Assembly (NCBI RefSeq): GCF_002251385.1
Contig: NZ_NPJJ01000057.1
Coordinates: 62,001 to 126,000, forward strand
DNA length: 64,000 nt
From: Prevotella sp. P5-108
GTDB lineage: Bacteria; Bacteroidota; Bacteroidia; Bacteroidales; Bacteroidaceae
Reading direction: 5' to 3'
Shown: positions 54,261 through 63,324 of the stretch, piece by piece
Layout of the letters: each line of letters opens with the position of its first letter
Numbering within the stretch: position 1 is the first letter of the stretch
Translations under genes and position numbers: made by a program
Notes under the pieces: model-generated
The model's database searches: none
What the model was told of the DNA's origin: nothing
Seen by the model: the letters and a program-made list of their open reading frames with translations, nothing else

Positions 54261-55655
54261 ATGAAAAAGAATTTGAATATATTGCTCGTAGGTCTTGCAG
54301 TGCTCAGCATGAGCAGCTGCAAGAGCCTCTACGGCAAATACGAGCGTCCTGATGTGAAGACTGCCGGCCTGGTGCGCGACTCTGCGTCGCTTACCGACAC
54401 GCTGGCCGTCACCGACACCACCTCGTTTGCCAACATCCCCTGGCGCTCGGTGTTTACCGACCCCCAGCTGCAGAGCCTCATCGAGAAGGGATTGGCCAAC
54501 AACCCCGACCTGCTCAACGCCGCCCTCAACGTGAAGATGGCTGAAGACCAGCTCAAGGTGGCCAAGCTCGCCTTTGTGCCCGCCCTCACCTTTACGCCCC
54601 AAGGCACCATCGCCTCGTGGGACGGCAACAAGGCCACCCAGACCTACAGCCTGCCCGTGACCGCCAGCTGGTCGCTCGACCTCTTCGGCAACCTGCTCTC
54701 CGTGAAGCGTGGCGCCCAGATGTCGCTCTTGCAGATGAAGGACTATCAGGTCACGGTCAAGACCAACCTCATAGCCAACATCGCCAACCTCTACTACACC
54801 CTGCTGATGCTCGACAAGCAGCTCGAGCTCGTAAGCGACATGGAGACCCTCACCAAGGACACTTGGGAGACCATGAAGGTGCTCATCGACAGCCGCCGCG
54901 GCTACCGTTCGGTATCGGTCCAGGCCGCCGAGTCCAACTACTACTCGGTGCTGACCAAGAAGGCCGACCTGAAACGCCAAATCCGCGAGACCGAGAATAC
55001 GCTTAGCCTGCTCCTGGGCGAACAGGCGCAGACCATAGCCCGTGGCAAGATAGAGGCCCAGAGCCTGCCCACCAGCTTCTCTACCGGAGTGGGCGTGCAG
55101 CTGCTCAACAACCGCGCCGACGTCCATGCCGCCGAGATGGCCCTGGCCCAGTGCTTCTATGGCGTAGAGACCGCCCGCAGCCGTTTCTATCCCTCCATCA
55201 CCATCTCGGGCACAGGCGCCTTCACCAACTCTGCCGGCGCAGGCATCGTCAACCCCGGCAAGTGGCTGCTCTCTGCCGTAGGCTCGCTCGTGCAGCCCAT
55301 CTTCCAGAACGGACGCCTCATCGCCGGACTCCGCGTGGCCAAGGCTCAGTATGAGCAGGCCTACAACACCTGGCAGAACGCCGTGCTCAAGGCCGGCAGC
55401 GAGGTGAGCAACGCCCTGGTGCTCTACAACTCATCGGAGGAGAAGAGCCAGATTGAGGCCAAGCAGATAGAGGTGCTCCAAAAGAACGTCGAGCAGACCC
55501 GCGAGCTCGTGGGCGACGCCGGCAGCAACTATCTGGACATCATCACCGCCCAGTCGTCACTGCTCAATGTGCAGCTGTCCAAGGTGGCCGACGACTTCAA
55601 CAAGATGCAGGCAGTGGTCAACCTCTACTACGCCCTCGGCGGTGGAGCCAAGTAA
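54261..55655 (+). CDS. RND outer-membrane channel lipoprotein (OprM/NodT family)
   Basis: 464 residues with lipobox signal KNLNILLVGLAVLSMSSCK. It has two OEP repeats with coiled coils, including VFTDPQLQSLIEKGLANNPDLLNAALNVKMAEDQLKVAKLAFVPALTFTPQG and, in the second half, NNRADVHAAEMALAQCFYGVETARSRFYPSITISG, a strong NodT-family signature. It completes the tripartite pump with the two genes upstream; the gap to the pump gene is 30 bp. Confidence 0.96.
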   Translation: MKKNLNILLVGLAVLSMSSCKSLYGKYERPDVKTAGLVRDSASLTDTLAVTDTTSFANIPWRSVFTDPQLQSLIEKGLANNPDLLNAALNVKMAEDQLKVAKLAFVPALTFTPQGTIASWDGNKATQTYSLPVTASWSLDLFGNLLSVKRGAQMSLLQMKDYQVTVKTNLIANIANLYYTLLMLDKQLELVSDMETLTKDTWETMKVLIDSRRGYRSVSVQAAESNYYSVLTKKADLKRQIRETENTLSLLLGEQAQTIARGKIEAQSLPTSFSTGVGVQLLNNRADVHAAEMALAQCFYGVETARSRFYPSITISGTGAFTNSAGAGIVNPGKWLLSAVGSLVQPIFQNGRLIAGLRVAKAQYEQAYNTWQNAVLKAGSEVSNALVLYNSSEEKSQIEAKQIEVLQKNVEQTRELVGDAGSNYLDIITAQSSLLNVQLSKVADDFNKMQAVVNLYYALGGGAK

Positions 55656-55686
55656 TATTAACCCATTAATCAAGATTACAACTAAT

Positions 55687-56469
55687 ATGGCAAGTATAAT
55701 AAGTCCCAAGGCAGACGTGTCGCCCAAAGCCAAGATAGGCGACAACTGCCGCATATATCCCTTCGTCTATATCGAAGACGATGTAGAGATTGGCGACAAC
55801 TGCGTCATCTATCCCTTCGTGAGCATCCTCAACGGTACCCGTATGGGCAGCGGCAACAAGGTGTTCCAAGGAGCCGTCATTGCCGCCCTTCCCCAGGATT
55901 TCAACTTCACCGGTGAAGAGAGCCATGTGGTGATAGGCGACAACAATACCATACGCGAGAATGTGGTCATCAACCGCGGCACCCATGCCGGCGGAAAGAC
56001 CATGCTGGGCAACGGCAACTTCCTCATGGAGGGCGCCCACATCTCCCACGACACCGTGGTGGGCAACAAGTGCGTATTCGGCTACGGCACCAAGATTGCC
56101 GGCGACTGCGAGATAGGCAACAGCGTAATCTTCTCTACCTCGGTCATCGAGAACGCCAAGACCCGCGTGGGCGACATGGCCATGATACAGGCCGGCACCA
56201 GTTTCTCCAAAGACGTGCCTCCCTACATCCTCGCCGGTGGCAAACCGGTGGCTTACGGCGGTCCCAACAACGTCATCATGGAGGCTGCCGGCATCGACGA
56301 GAAGGTGCGCAAGCACGTGGCCAATGCCTACCGACTGGTATTCCACGGCCAGACCTCGCTCTTTGACGCCATCAACCAGATTAAGGACCAGGTGCCCGAC
56401 GGCGCCGAGGTGCGCAAGGTGGTGGAGTTTCTGAGCCAAAGCAAAGCAGGTATCATTACCAAGATATAA
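55687..56469 (+). CDS. LpxA-family UDP-N-acetylglucosamine O-acyltransferase
   Basis: 260 residues from MASIISPKADVSPKAKIGDN; the open frame upstream of this ATG lies inside the channel gene. Left-handed beta-helix hexapeptides fill residues 1-185. The catalytic histidine region reads GNFLMEGAHISHDTVVGNKC (compare AHIAHD in E. coli LpxA). A helical C-terminus contains RLVFHGQTSLFDAINQI. It transfers a hydroxyacyl chain from ACP to UDP-GlcNAc, the first lipid A step. It lies 31 bp after the RND channel gene, so it is probably cotranscribed. Whether it is the sole LpxA or a second copy is unknown; Bacteroidetes usually keep lpxA beside lpxD/lpxC-fabZ. Confidence 0.92.
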   Translation: MASIISPKADVSPKAKIGDNCRIYPFVYIEDDVEIGDNCVIYPFVSILNGTRMGSGNKVFQGAVIAALPQDFNFTGEESHVVIGDNNTIRENVVINRGTHAGGKTMLGNGNFLMEGAHISHDTVVGNKCVFGYGTKIAGDCEIGNSVIFSTSVIENAKTRVGDMAMIQAGTSFSKDVPPYILAGGKPVAYGGPNNVIMEAAGIDEKVRKHVANAYRLVFHGQTSLFDAINQIKDQVPDGAEVRKVVEFLSQSKAGIITKI

Positions 56470-56582
56470 TCCATACCTAATTAGTGTTATCACACCGAGG
56501 GAGTTCGCTGATAGAAGCGGGCTCCCTCTTATATTGTCCCCGCCGAGGCAGACACCGCCTCTGCTGGGAGCGCAGACCACGG

Positions 56583-56682
56583 TTGGCGGCTCGTGACGGA
56601 AGTCACGTGGGCTCGTGCCTTATGATACGCGCCCACGTTTCAAAAGGCACGGACTCACGTATCATAAGTCACGAGCCACCGA
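56583..56682. repeat. Four-unit 22-bp-period dyad array, locus C
   Basis: Units are CGTGACGGAAGTCACG (56592-56607), CGTGCCTTATGATACG (56614-56629), CGTTTCAAAAGGCACG (56636-56651) and CGTATCATAAGTCACG (56658-56673), with 6-bp spacers. The flanks TTGGCGGCT and AGCCACCGA are inverted copies. The reverse complement of units 4-3 closely matches units 1-2, so the ~100 bp could fold as one long interrupted hairpin. Confidence 0.88.
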
Positions 56683-56706
56683 CGATGGCTCCAACCCCTC
56701 GGAGAA

Positions 56707-56759
56707 GCCATCTCCATCGACCACTGACGCCATCTCCATCGACCGCTGACGCCGTCTCC
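56707..56759 (+). repeat. 22-bp tandem repeat next to locus C
   Basis: GCCATCTCCATCGACCACTG-type units start at 56707, 56729 and 56751 (partial), period 22 bp. Confidence 0.7.
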
Positions 56760-56828
56760 AGCCCTCTGATTGCCGCCCCTGATGCAATATACCACAATCG
56801 TGGTAGTCCAAATAACCCATGTATGCTA

Positions 56829-56859
56829 TTGCGAGAAAGTGAAAATCGCCGTAACTTTG
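56829..56859 (+). promoter_or_regulatory. Promoter of metY
   Basis: TTGC (56829-56832), 19 bp, TAACTTTG (56852-56859). The leader to the ATG at 56953 is ~87 nt. I see no known riboswitch in it. Confidence 0.75.
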
Positions 56860-56952
56860 CATCGACAATATCAATAAATGTATTACCGCGCTCTGTCTGC
56901 CCTCTCATTTAGGTCCACAGACGAGCCAAAAACGATTAGAAAGGAAAGTATT

Positions 56953-58245
56953 ATGAGCAACAAGAAGTACCGTTTCGAGACCCTTCAACTGCACGTAGGC
57001 CAGGAGCAGGCCGACCCCACCACCGACGCCCGCGCCGTGCCTATCTACCAGACCACCTCTTACGTGTTCCGCAACTCCCAGCACGCCGCCGACCGCTTTG
57101 CCCTGCGCGATGCCGGCAACATCTACGGCCGACTGACCAACCCCACCCAGGAGGCATTTGAGAAGCGCATGGCAGCACTCGAAGGCGGAGTGGCAGCACT
57201 GGCAGTGGCTTCGGGAGCGGCTGCAGTGACCTACGCCCTGCAGAATGTGGCCGTCAACGGTGACCACATCATAGCCGCCAACAATCTCTACGGCGGCACA
57301 TTCAACCTGATAGAACACACGCTGAGCACTCAGGGCGTGACATCGACCATCGTAGACCCCGCCAACTTTGACGAGGTCGAGGCAGCCTTCCGTCCCAACA
57401 CCAAGGCCATCATCGTAGAGACCTTCGGCAACCCCAACGCCAGCGTCACCAACATAGACCGCATCAGCGAGATAGCCCACCGCCACAACACCATCGTGGT
57501 GGTCGACAACACCTTTGGCACCCCCTATCTCTTCCGTCCGCTCGAGCACGGCGCCGACATCGTGGTACACTCTGCCACCAAGTTCATCGGCGGCCACGGC
57601 AGTTCGCTCGGCGGTGTCATCGTCGACGGCGGCCGCTTCGACTGGAAGGCCAATGCCGACAAGTATCCCACGCTCGCCCAGCCCGACCCCTCTTACCATG
57701 GTGCCGTTTTCGCCGACGTGGCTGGCGCTGCCGCCTTCGTCACCCGCATCCGCGCCGTGGTGCTGCGCGATACGGGAGCCGCCATCAGCCCCTTCAACGC
57801 CTGGATACTGCTCCAGGGCCTCGAGACCCTCTCGCTGCGCGTGGAGCGCCATGTCTACAACACGCTGCGCATCGTCGAGCATCTCGCCCACCATCCCAAG
57901 GTGGCCAAGGTAAACCACCCCTCGCTCGCCTCACATCCAGACCACGAGCTCTACAACCAGTATTTCCCCAACGGCGGCGGTTCTATCTTCACCATCGAGC
58001 TCAAGGGCGGTGAGAAAGAGGCTTGGGAGTTTATCGACCACCTGCGTATCTTCTCGCTCCTTGCCAATGTGGCCGACGTGAAGAGTCTGGTCATCCACCC
58101 CGCCACCACCACCCACTCGCAGATGACTCCCCAGGAGCTCGAAGAGCAGCACATCTATCCCTCGACCATACGCCTGAGTATCGGCATCGAGCATGTAGAC
58201 GACCTCATCGATGCCCTCGACGAGGCACTTACCTACGTCAAGTAA
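56953..58245 (+). CDS. metY: O-acetylhomoserine sulfhydrylase / cysteine-methionine metabolism PLP enzyme
   Basis: 430 residues from MSNKKYRFETLQLHVGQEQ; an ATG at 56878 would prepend unlikely sequence right after the promoter. PLP-dependent gamma-family enzyme: YGRLTNPTQEAFEKRMAALEGGVAALAVASGAAAV, VVVDNTFGTPYLFRPLEHGADIVVHSATKFIGGHG (the lysine of SATKFIGGHG binds PLP). The length and LETLSLRVERHVYNTLRIVEHL favour O-acetylhomoserine aminocarboxypropyltransferase over cystathionine synthase or lyase. It uses sulfide to make homocysteine. Followed by cysK, the other sulfide-fixing enzyme. Confidence 0.95.
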   Translation: MSNKKYRFETLQLHVGQEQADPTTDARAVPIYQTTSYVFRNSQHAADRFALRDAGNIYGRLTNPTQEAFEKRMAALEGGVAALAVASGAAAVTYALQNVAVNGDHIIAANNLYGGTFNLIEHTLSTQGVTSTIVDPANFDEVEAAFRPNTKAIIVETFGNPNASVTNIDRISEIAHRHNTIVVVDNTFGTPYLFRPLEHGADIVVHSATKFIGGHGSSLGGVIVDGGRFDWKANADKYPTLAQPDPSYHGAVFADVAGAAAFVTRIRAVVLRDTGAAISPFNAWILLQGLETLSLRVERHVYNTLRIVEHLAHHPKVAKVNHPSLASHPDHELYNQYFPNGGGSIFTIELKGGEKEAWEFIDHLRIFSLLANVADVKSLVIHPATTTHSQMTPQELEEQHIYPSTIRLSIGIEHVDDLIDALDEALTYVK

Positions 58246-58263
58246 TAATCACAATAACTGTCA

Positions 58264-58316
58264 GCCGGCCTCTCCCCTCGTCTCTTTCCGCTATAGTGGG
58301 GAGAGGCTGCCGACCC
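58264..58316 (+). other. Stem-loop between metY and cysK
   Basis: CCTCTCCCC/GGGGAGAGG with a ~20-base loop, extended by imperfect GTCAGCCGG/GCTGCCGAC pairs. No T-run follows, so processing or partial attenuation is more likely than full termination. Confidence 0.5.
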
Positions 58317-58335
58317 AACCACAAAGAAGAACACT

Positions 58336-59283
58336 ATGGCAAAAATTGCAAAACAGTTGACCGACCTCATCGGCAACACCCCCCTCTTGGAACTTAACAA
58401 GTATTCGGCCACCAAGCACCTTGACACCCCCATCATTGCCAAGGTAGAGTATTTCAATCCCGGCGGCAGCGTCAAAGACCGCATCGCCCTCGCCATGATT
58501 ACCGACGCCGAGCAGCATGGCATCCTCAAACCCGGTGCCACCATCATCGAGCCCACCAGTGGCAACACGGGTGTGGGCCTGGCTCTGGTGTCGGCCGTGA
58601 GAGGCTATCACCTCATCCTCACCATGCCAGAGACCATGAGCGTGGAGCGTCGCAACCTCGTCAAAGCCTATGGGGCACGAGTAGAACTGACCAGTGGCAA
58701 AGACGGCATGACGGGAGCCATCAGGCGCGCCGAGGAGCTGAAGCGCGAGATACCGGGCAGCGTGATACTGCAGCAGTTTGAGAACCCCGCCAACCCACAG
58801 ACCCACTACCTCACCACCGGCAAGGAAATATGGGAGCAGACAGAGGGCAAGATAGACATCTTTGTGGCTGGCGTGGGCACCGGAGGCACCATCTCGGGTA
58901 TCGGCCGCCGTCTGAAGGAGTACAACCCCAATGTCAAGGTAGTCGCCGTAGAACCCGCCTCGTCGGCAGTGCTCAACGGCAAGCCCAGCGGTCCGCACAA
59001 GATACAGGGCATCGGTGCCGGATTTGTGCCCAAGACCTACGACGCGACGGTGATAGACGAGGTGCTTGACATCGACAACGACGACGCCATCCGCACCGGT
59101 CGCGAACTGGCTGCCAACGAAGGACTGCTCACGGGCATCTCGTCGGGAGCCGCCGTATATGCCGCCACCCTACTGGCCCAACGCCCCGAAAACCGCGGCA
59201 AGCGCATCGTGACGCTGCTGCCCGATACCGGCGAGCGTTATCTCTCGACCGTGCTCTACGCCTTCGACGAATATCCGCTCTAA
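58336..59283 (+). CDS. cysK: Cysteine synthase A
   Basis: O-acetylserine sulfhydrylase, the last step of cysteine synthesis; 315 residues. The PLP lysine is in YFNPGGSVKDRIALAMI (near residue 42), the substrate loop is IIEPTSGNTGVGLALVSA and the phosphate-binding loop is VAGVGTGGTISGIGRRLKE. It ends KRIVTLLPDTGERYLSTVLY, as in CysK rather than CysM. Probably cotranscribed with metY (90-bp gap with a hairpin). A hairpin terminator follows. Confidence 0.97.
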   Translation: MAKIAKQLTDLIGNTPLLELNKYSATKHLDTPIIAKVEYFNPGGSVKDRIALAMITDAEQHGILKPGATIIEPTSGNTGVGLALVSAVRGYHLILTMPETMSVERRNLVKAYGARVELTSGKDGMTGAIRRAEELKREIPGSVILQQFENPANPQTHYLTTGKEIWEQTEGKIDIFVAGVGTGGTISGIGRRLKEYNPNVKVVAVEPASSAVLNGKPSGPHKIQGIGAGFVPKTYDATVIDEVLDIDNDDAIRTGRELAANEGLLTGISSGAAVYAATLLAQRPENRGKRIVTLLPDTGERYLSTVLYAFDEYPL

Positions 59284-59344
59284 CCCCCCACCCTCTACAG
59301 CCACGGCAACACGGCGCAAGCCGCAGCCTGGCATCAAAAAGACA

Positions 59345-59379
59345 AAGCCGCAGCAGGTCTGTACCGCTGCGGCTTGTTT
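59345..59379 (+). terminator. Terminator of cysK
   Basis: A 10-bp stem AAGCCGCAGC/GCTGCGGCTT with an 11-base loop, followed by GTTTC. Confidence 0.7.
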
Positions 59380-59458
59380 CGTATATTCCAATCAGTATCA
59401 AGGCATCGCCCACGGCATGACTGCCGATGGGTCTGGGCAATGGCAGCCCTGCTGACGG

Positions 59459-60250
59459 CTATCCCATCACGACATCGAGAACCATCATCAACACGAAGCC
59501 CATGGCAAAACCTATCGTGCTGAGATTGCTGTGCGCACCGCTGGAGGCTTCGGGTATCAGTTCTTCGACCACCACGTAGAACATGGCTCCTGCTGCAAAG
59601 GCGAGCATATAGGGAAGAGCGGGCAGCAGCAGCGAGGCCAGCACCATGACGGCTATGGCTCCGATGGGTTCGACGACTCCGCTGAGCGTCCCCAACACAA
59701 ACGATTTCCACCTGCTGTTGCCCGCCGCCCTAATGGGCATGGAGATGATGGCGCCCTCGGGGATGTTCTGGATGGCTATGCCCAACGCTACCGTGACGGC
59801 ACTGGCCAAAGAGATGTATGACGCACCATTCTCGGCACCGGCAAAGACTACACCCACCGCCATGCCTTCGGGCAGATTATGGATAGTCACCGCAAAGGCA
59901 AGCATGGCAGTCTTGGACAGGTGAGACCTGACGCCCTCGGGCTTGTCGGTGCCTATATGGAGGTGGGGAGTAAACTCGTCGATAGCCAGCAGAAAGCCAA
60001 TGCCCAGAAGGAAACCCACCGCAGCAGGAACCACCGACCACGCTCCACGCCCAGCCACCATCTCCATAGCCGGGATGAGCAATGACCATACCGATGCTGC
60101 CACCATCACGCCCGAAGCAAAGCCCAACAACGACTTCTGTAGTCGCACAGACATATCGCGCTTCATCATAAAAACAAATGCGGAGCCGAGCATCGTACCC
60201 AGCAGCGGAAGCAGAAGCCCCACGATTATTGTAAGTGTCATAGCTGTCAT
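59459..60250 (-). CDS. ZIP-family divalent metal transporter
   Basis: 263 residues with about eight membrane helices; the start may be MTAMTLTIIVGLLLPLLG or the ATG three codons later. The metal-site helices are intact: helix 4 reads FAVTIHNLPEGMAVGVVFAG and helix 5 reads LGIAIQNIPEGAIISMPI. A short histidine-containing loop (DEFTPHLHIGTDKPEG) lies between helices 3 and 4. Likely zinc import (ZupT-like), though direction and metal are inferred. Monocistronic with a consensus promoter. Confidence 0.93.
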   Translation of the reverse strand: MTAMTLTIIVGLLLPLLGTMLGSAFVFMMKRDMSVRLQKSLLGFASGVMVAASVWSLLIPAMEMVAGRGAWSVVPAAVGFLLGIGFLLAIDEFTPHLHIGTDKPEGVRSHLSKTAMLAFAVTIHNLPEGMAVGVVFAGAENGASYISLASAVTVALGIAIQNIPEGAIISMPIRAAGNSRWKSFVLGTLSGVVEPIGAIAVMVLASLLLPALPYMLAFAAGAMFYVVVEELIPEASSGAHSNLSTIGFAMGFVLMMVLDVVMG

Positions 60251-60280
60251 ATTCTACCTTATTATTATTTGTTCCTGCTG

Positions 60281-60311
60281 CAAAGATACGGTGAAATCGC
60301 GAGTCTGGCAA
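60281..60311 (-). promoter_or_regulatory. Promoter of the ZIP transporter gene
   Basis: Minus strand: TTGC (60308-60311), 19 bp, TATCTTTG (60281-60288), 31 bp before the ATG. Confidence 0.7.
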
Positions 60312-60444
60312 TACCCTGATGTGATTTTTTTTCGCCATGGCGGCAAGGACAAAAGACAGAGGTCTGTCTGCGATTGCCCCCAGGGACTACTGATAGAGGA
60401 CAACTGCCAACGGAAACTTTGTGAACAAATAATCGGGAATAGTG

Positions 60445-60475
60445 TTGGGCAATTCGCCGATTTTCATTACTTTTG
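60445..60475 (+). promoter_or_regulatory. Promoter of the FucP-like transporter gene
   Basis: TTGG (60445-60448), 19 bp, TACTTTTG (60468-60475). The implied leader of ~160 nt contains a tiny open frame (60511-60561, 16 codons) and a hairpin GGGGCGCAC/GTGCGCCCC (60592-60600 with 60610-60618) 22 bp before the ATG. Confidence 0.65.
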
Positions 60476-60640
60476 CCCCATCGGCGGGTGGCATTGCCAC
60501 GAAGCACGTGATGCACGCCACATCCGCCACCAATAAGAAGCAGATGATGAATAGGCATTAATCTGCCCTTTGATTTTAGTTATCACTCACAGGGGCGCAC
60601 TCTACCGACGTGCGCCCCACTTTATTGGAACCAATAAAAG

Positions 60641-61870
60641 ATGAAAAGACTGTCACCGCTCACCCACCGCCGCTATCTGGTACCGCTGGTACTGGTAACC
60701 CTACTGTTCTTCCTGTGGGGGGTTGCGCGCGCCATACTCGATGTACTCAACAAGCATCTGCAGAACCAGATGGACATCAGCATCACCCAGTCGTCGCTCA
60801 TCCAGGTGACCACCTATCTGGGCTACTTCCTGATGGCCATCCCCGCGGGCCTGTTTATCAACCGCTATGGCTACCGGCGCGGCGTAGTACTGGGTCTGCT
60901 GCTCTTCGGGGCAGGGTCGCTGCTGATGATCCCCGGCGTCGAGGCAGGCACATTCAGGGCTTTCCTGCTGGCACTCTTCGTGATAGGCTGCGGACTGGTG
61001 TTTCTGGAGACTGCCGCCAATCCCTACGTGACCGAGTTAGGCCCCGCCGAGACATCGACCAGCCGTCTGAACCTCTCACAGTCGGTCAACGGACTGGGCT
61101 GCCTCTTCGCCACCTTTGCCGTGGGCCAGTGGTTCTTCGGCTCGGGCAACATTGAGAGCGTGGTGCTGCCCTATGCGGTGATGGGAGCCACCGTGCTGGT
61201 GGTGGCACTAATCTTCACCCGCGCCAATCTGCCCGAGATAGCCCATGCCGACGACGCTAGTGCCCGGCTGAGCCGCAGCCATATCGCCGAACTGCTGCTG
61301 CACCGACGCCTCTTCGTCTTCGGACTGGCTGCACTGCTGTGTTATGAGATTGCCGAGATATCCATCAACAGCTACTTCATCAACTTTGTGACCGGGCAGG
61401 GATGGATGGACGACTCGACGGCATCGATGGTCATCACCTGTGCCTTGGCCTTCTTCATGGTGGGACGCTTTGTGGGCAGCTGGATTATGCGCAGCGTGGC
61501 GGCAGAGACCATGCTGCTGACTTGCGGCTGTGGCGCCGTGGCGTGTACGGCGCTGGTGCTTGTCGATATAGGCATGGTATCGATGGTGGCGCTGGTGGCC
61601 ATCTATCTCTTCGAAGCCATCATGTTTCCCACCATCTTCGCCCTGTCGCTACGCGGACTCGGCGCCTACACCAAGAGCGCCTCATCGCTGCTGATGATGA
61701 CTCCCATCGGCGGCTGTGGCTTTCTGCTGATGGGGTTGATAGCCGACCACGTCAACCTGGTGGTTCCCTTTGTGATACCCCTCATCGGCTTTGCCGTGGT
61801 GACCGCCTATGCGCTGCGCCTCCGCCACGGCAGAAGCCACGGTGGTGACGGCTCGGTTTTGCAAAGTTGA
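60641..61870 (+). CDS. MFS sugar:proton symporter, FucP family
   Basis: 409 residues with twelve helices. The N-terminus (PLVLVTLLFFLWGVARAILDVLNKHLQNQ) and VFLETAANPYVTELGPAETSTSRLNLSQSVNGLG are signatures of the FucP/GluP group, which imports L-fucose, glucose, galactose or N-acetylhexosamines. Aspartate/asparagine positions in helix 1 fit the group (LDVLNKHLQ). No catabolic genes lie beside it, so the sugar cannot be named. Confidence 0.9.
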   Translation: MKRLSPLTHRRYLVPLVLVTLLFFLWGVARAILDVLNKHLQNQMDISITQSSLIQVTTYLGYFLMAIPAGLFINRYGYRRGVVLGLLLFGAGSLLMIPGVEAGTFRAFLLALFVIGCGLVFLETAANPYVTELGPAETSTSRLNLSQSVNGLGCLFATFAVGQWFFGSGNIESVVLPYAVMGATVLVVALIFTRANLPEIAHADDASARLSRSHIAELLLHRRLFVFGLAALLCYEIAEISINSYFINFVTGQGWMDDSTASMVITCALAFFMVGRFVGSWIMRSVAAETMLLTCGCGAVACTALVLVDIGMVSMVALVAIYLFEAIMFPTIFALSLRGLGAYTKSASSLLMMTPIGGCGFLLMGLIADHVNLVVPFVIPLIGFAVVTAYALRLRHGRSHGGDGSVLQS

Positions 61871-61955
61871 TTTTGCATTTCTGCGCCTAACCGCAGCCAA
61901 TAGGAAAATAATGTGAAAAACAACCACAACGAGCCAAAAAAAATCATTGTCAACC

Positions 61956-61986
61956 TTTGGATTGACGATTTTTCGTTGTACTTTTG
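61956..61986 (+). promoter_or_regulatory. Promoter of fba
   Basis: TTTG (61956-61959), 19 bp, TACTTTTG (61979-61986). The ~75-nt leader contains a hairpin GCCTGTATC/GATACGGGC (62000-62008 with 62014-62022). Confidence 0.75.
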
Positions 61987-62064
61987 CAGTCGGAATAGGG
62001 CCTGTATCATCACGATACGGGCATAGTCCGTAAATGACTACATTTTTTATAACAAATAACAATT

Positions 62065-63075
62065 ATGGTAAACTACAAAGAATTAGGCCTCGTTAACACC
62101 CGCGAGATGTTTAAGAGAGCCATCAATGGCGGTTATGCTATCCCTGCATTCAACTTCAACAACCTGGAGCAGCTGCAGGCTATCATCAAAGCTTCTTCTG
62201 AGCTGAAGTCACCGGTTATCCTTCAGGTTTCTAAGGGTGCCCGTAACTATGCTAACGAGACTCTGCTCCGTTACATGGCAGAAGGTGCTGTAGAGTATGC
62301 CAAGGAATTGGGCTGCAAGCATCCTGAGATTGTTCTCCACCTCGACCACGGAGACAGCTTCGAGCTCTGCAAGAGCTGCGTTGACCTGGGCTTCTCTTCT
62401 GTAATGATTGACGGTTCTGCTCTGCCTTACGAGGAGAATATCGCTCTTACCAAGAAGGTAGTAGAGTACGCTCACCAGTATGACGTAACCGTTGAGGGTG
62501 AGCTCGGCGTATTGGCAGGTGTTGAGGACGAGGTTTCTTCAGACGTATGCCACTATACAAAGCCTGAGGAAGTTATCGACTTCACCACACGCACTGGCGT
62601 AGACTCACTGGCTATCTCTATCGGTACTTCTCACGGTGCTTACAAGTTCACTCCCGAGCAGTGCACCCGCGACCCCAAGACCGGCAAGCTCGTTCCTCCT
62701 CCATTGGCATTCGACGTCCTGGATGAGATTATGGTTAAGCTGCCAGGCTTCCCAATCGTTCTCCACGGCTCTTCTTCTGTTCCTCAGGAGTATGTAGACA
62801 TGATTAACGAGTACGGTGGCAAGCTGCCTGACGCAGTTGGTATCCCCGAGGAGCAGCTCCGCAAGGCTTCTGAGAGCGCCGTTTGCAAGATTAACATCGA
62901 CTCTGACTCTCGTCTGGCCTTCACCGCTGCCGTTCGCAAGGTATTCCACGACAAACCAGGAGAGTTCGACCCACGTAAGTACTGCGGTCCCGCTCGCGAC
63001 CTCATGGAGCAGATGTACAAGCACAAGATTACTGACGTGCTCGGTTCTGACAACAAGCTCGCAAACCTCGACTAA
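62065..63075 (+). CDS. fba: Class II fructose-bisphosphate aldolase
   Basis: Zinc-dependent aldol cleavage of fructose-1,6-bisphosphate; 336 residues. Metal and active-site motifs are IVLHLDHGDSFELCKSCVDLGFSSVMIDGS, VEGELGVLAGVEDEV, SIGTSHGAYKF and VLHGSSSVPQEY. Codon use is strongly biased to GCT, GTT, CGT and TCT, unlike nearby genes, indicating very high expression. Monocistronic with its own promoter and terminator. Confidence 0.97.
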   Translation: MVNYKELGLVNTREMFKRAINGGYAIPAFNFNNLEQLQAIIKASSELKSPVILQVSKGARNYANETLLRYMAEGAVEYAKELGCKHPEIVLHLDHGDSFELCKSCVDLGFSSVMIDGSALPYEENIALTKKVVEYAHQYDVTVEGELGVLAGVEDEVSSDVCHYTKPEEVIDFTTRTGVDSLAISIGTSHGAYKFTPEQCTRDPKTGKLVPPPLAFDVLDEIMVKLPGFPIVLHGSSSVPQEYVDMINEYGGKLPDAVGIPEEQLRKASESAVCKINIDSDSRLAFTAAVRKVFHDKPGEFDPRKYCGPARDLMEQMYKHKITDVLGSDNKLANLD

Positions 63076-63118
63076 TCATCGCGCCGCATAGACGGCAACA
63101 ATGATAACCCAAATGATG

Positions 63119-63150
63119 AGGCGGAGTCCATGACCTATGGGCTCCGCCTC
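63119..63150 (+). terminator. Terminator of fba
   Basis: A 9-bp stem GAGGCGGAG/CTCCGCCTC with a 14-base loop, followed by TCTGTAT. A second hairpin (GAGCCCCGGTGAAGAC ... GTCTTCGCCGGGACTC, 63219-63258) may serve the convergent peptidase gene. Confidence 0.65.
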
Positions 63151-63324
63151 TCTGTATAGATGCGCACTGGAGAGATGGATGGATGGCGCAAAGACAGCAA
63201 CAGGCGCATCAAAGAAGAGCCCCGGTGAAGACGCAATGGTCGTCTTCGCCGGGACTCTTGTCATCTGTCGTATTGTGTACCGCCAGCCTTCGCCCACAGA
63301 CGAAGACCGGCGGCAATGGAAGGG

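Noticed and set aside
60265..60558. A 97-codon minus-strand frame upstream of the ZIP gene
   Set aside because: It crosses the ZIP promoter and the FucP-gene promoter, and has no domain.
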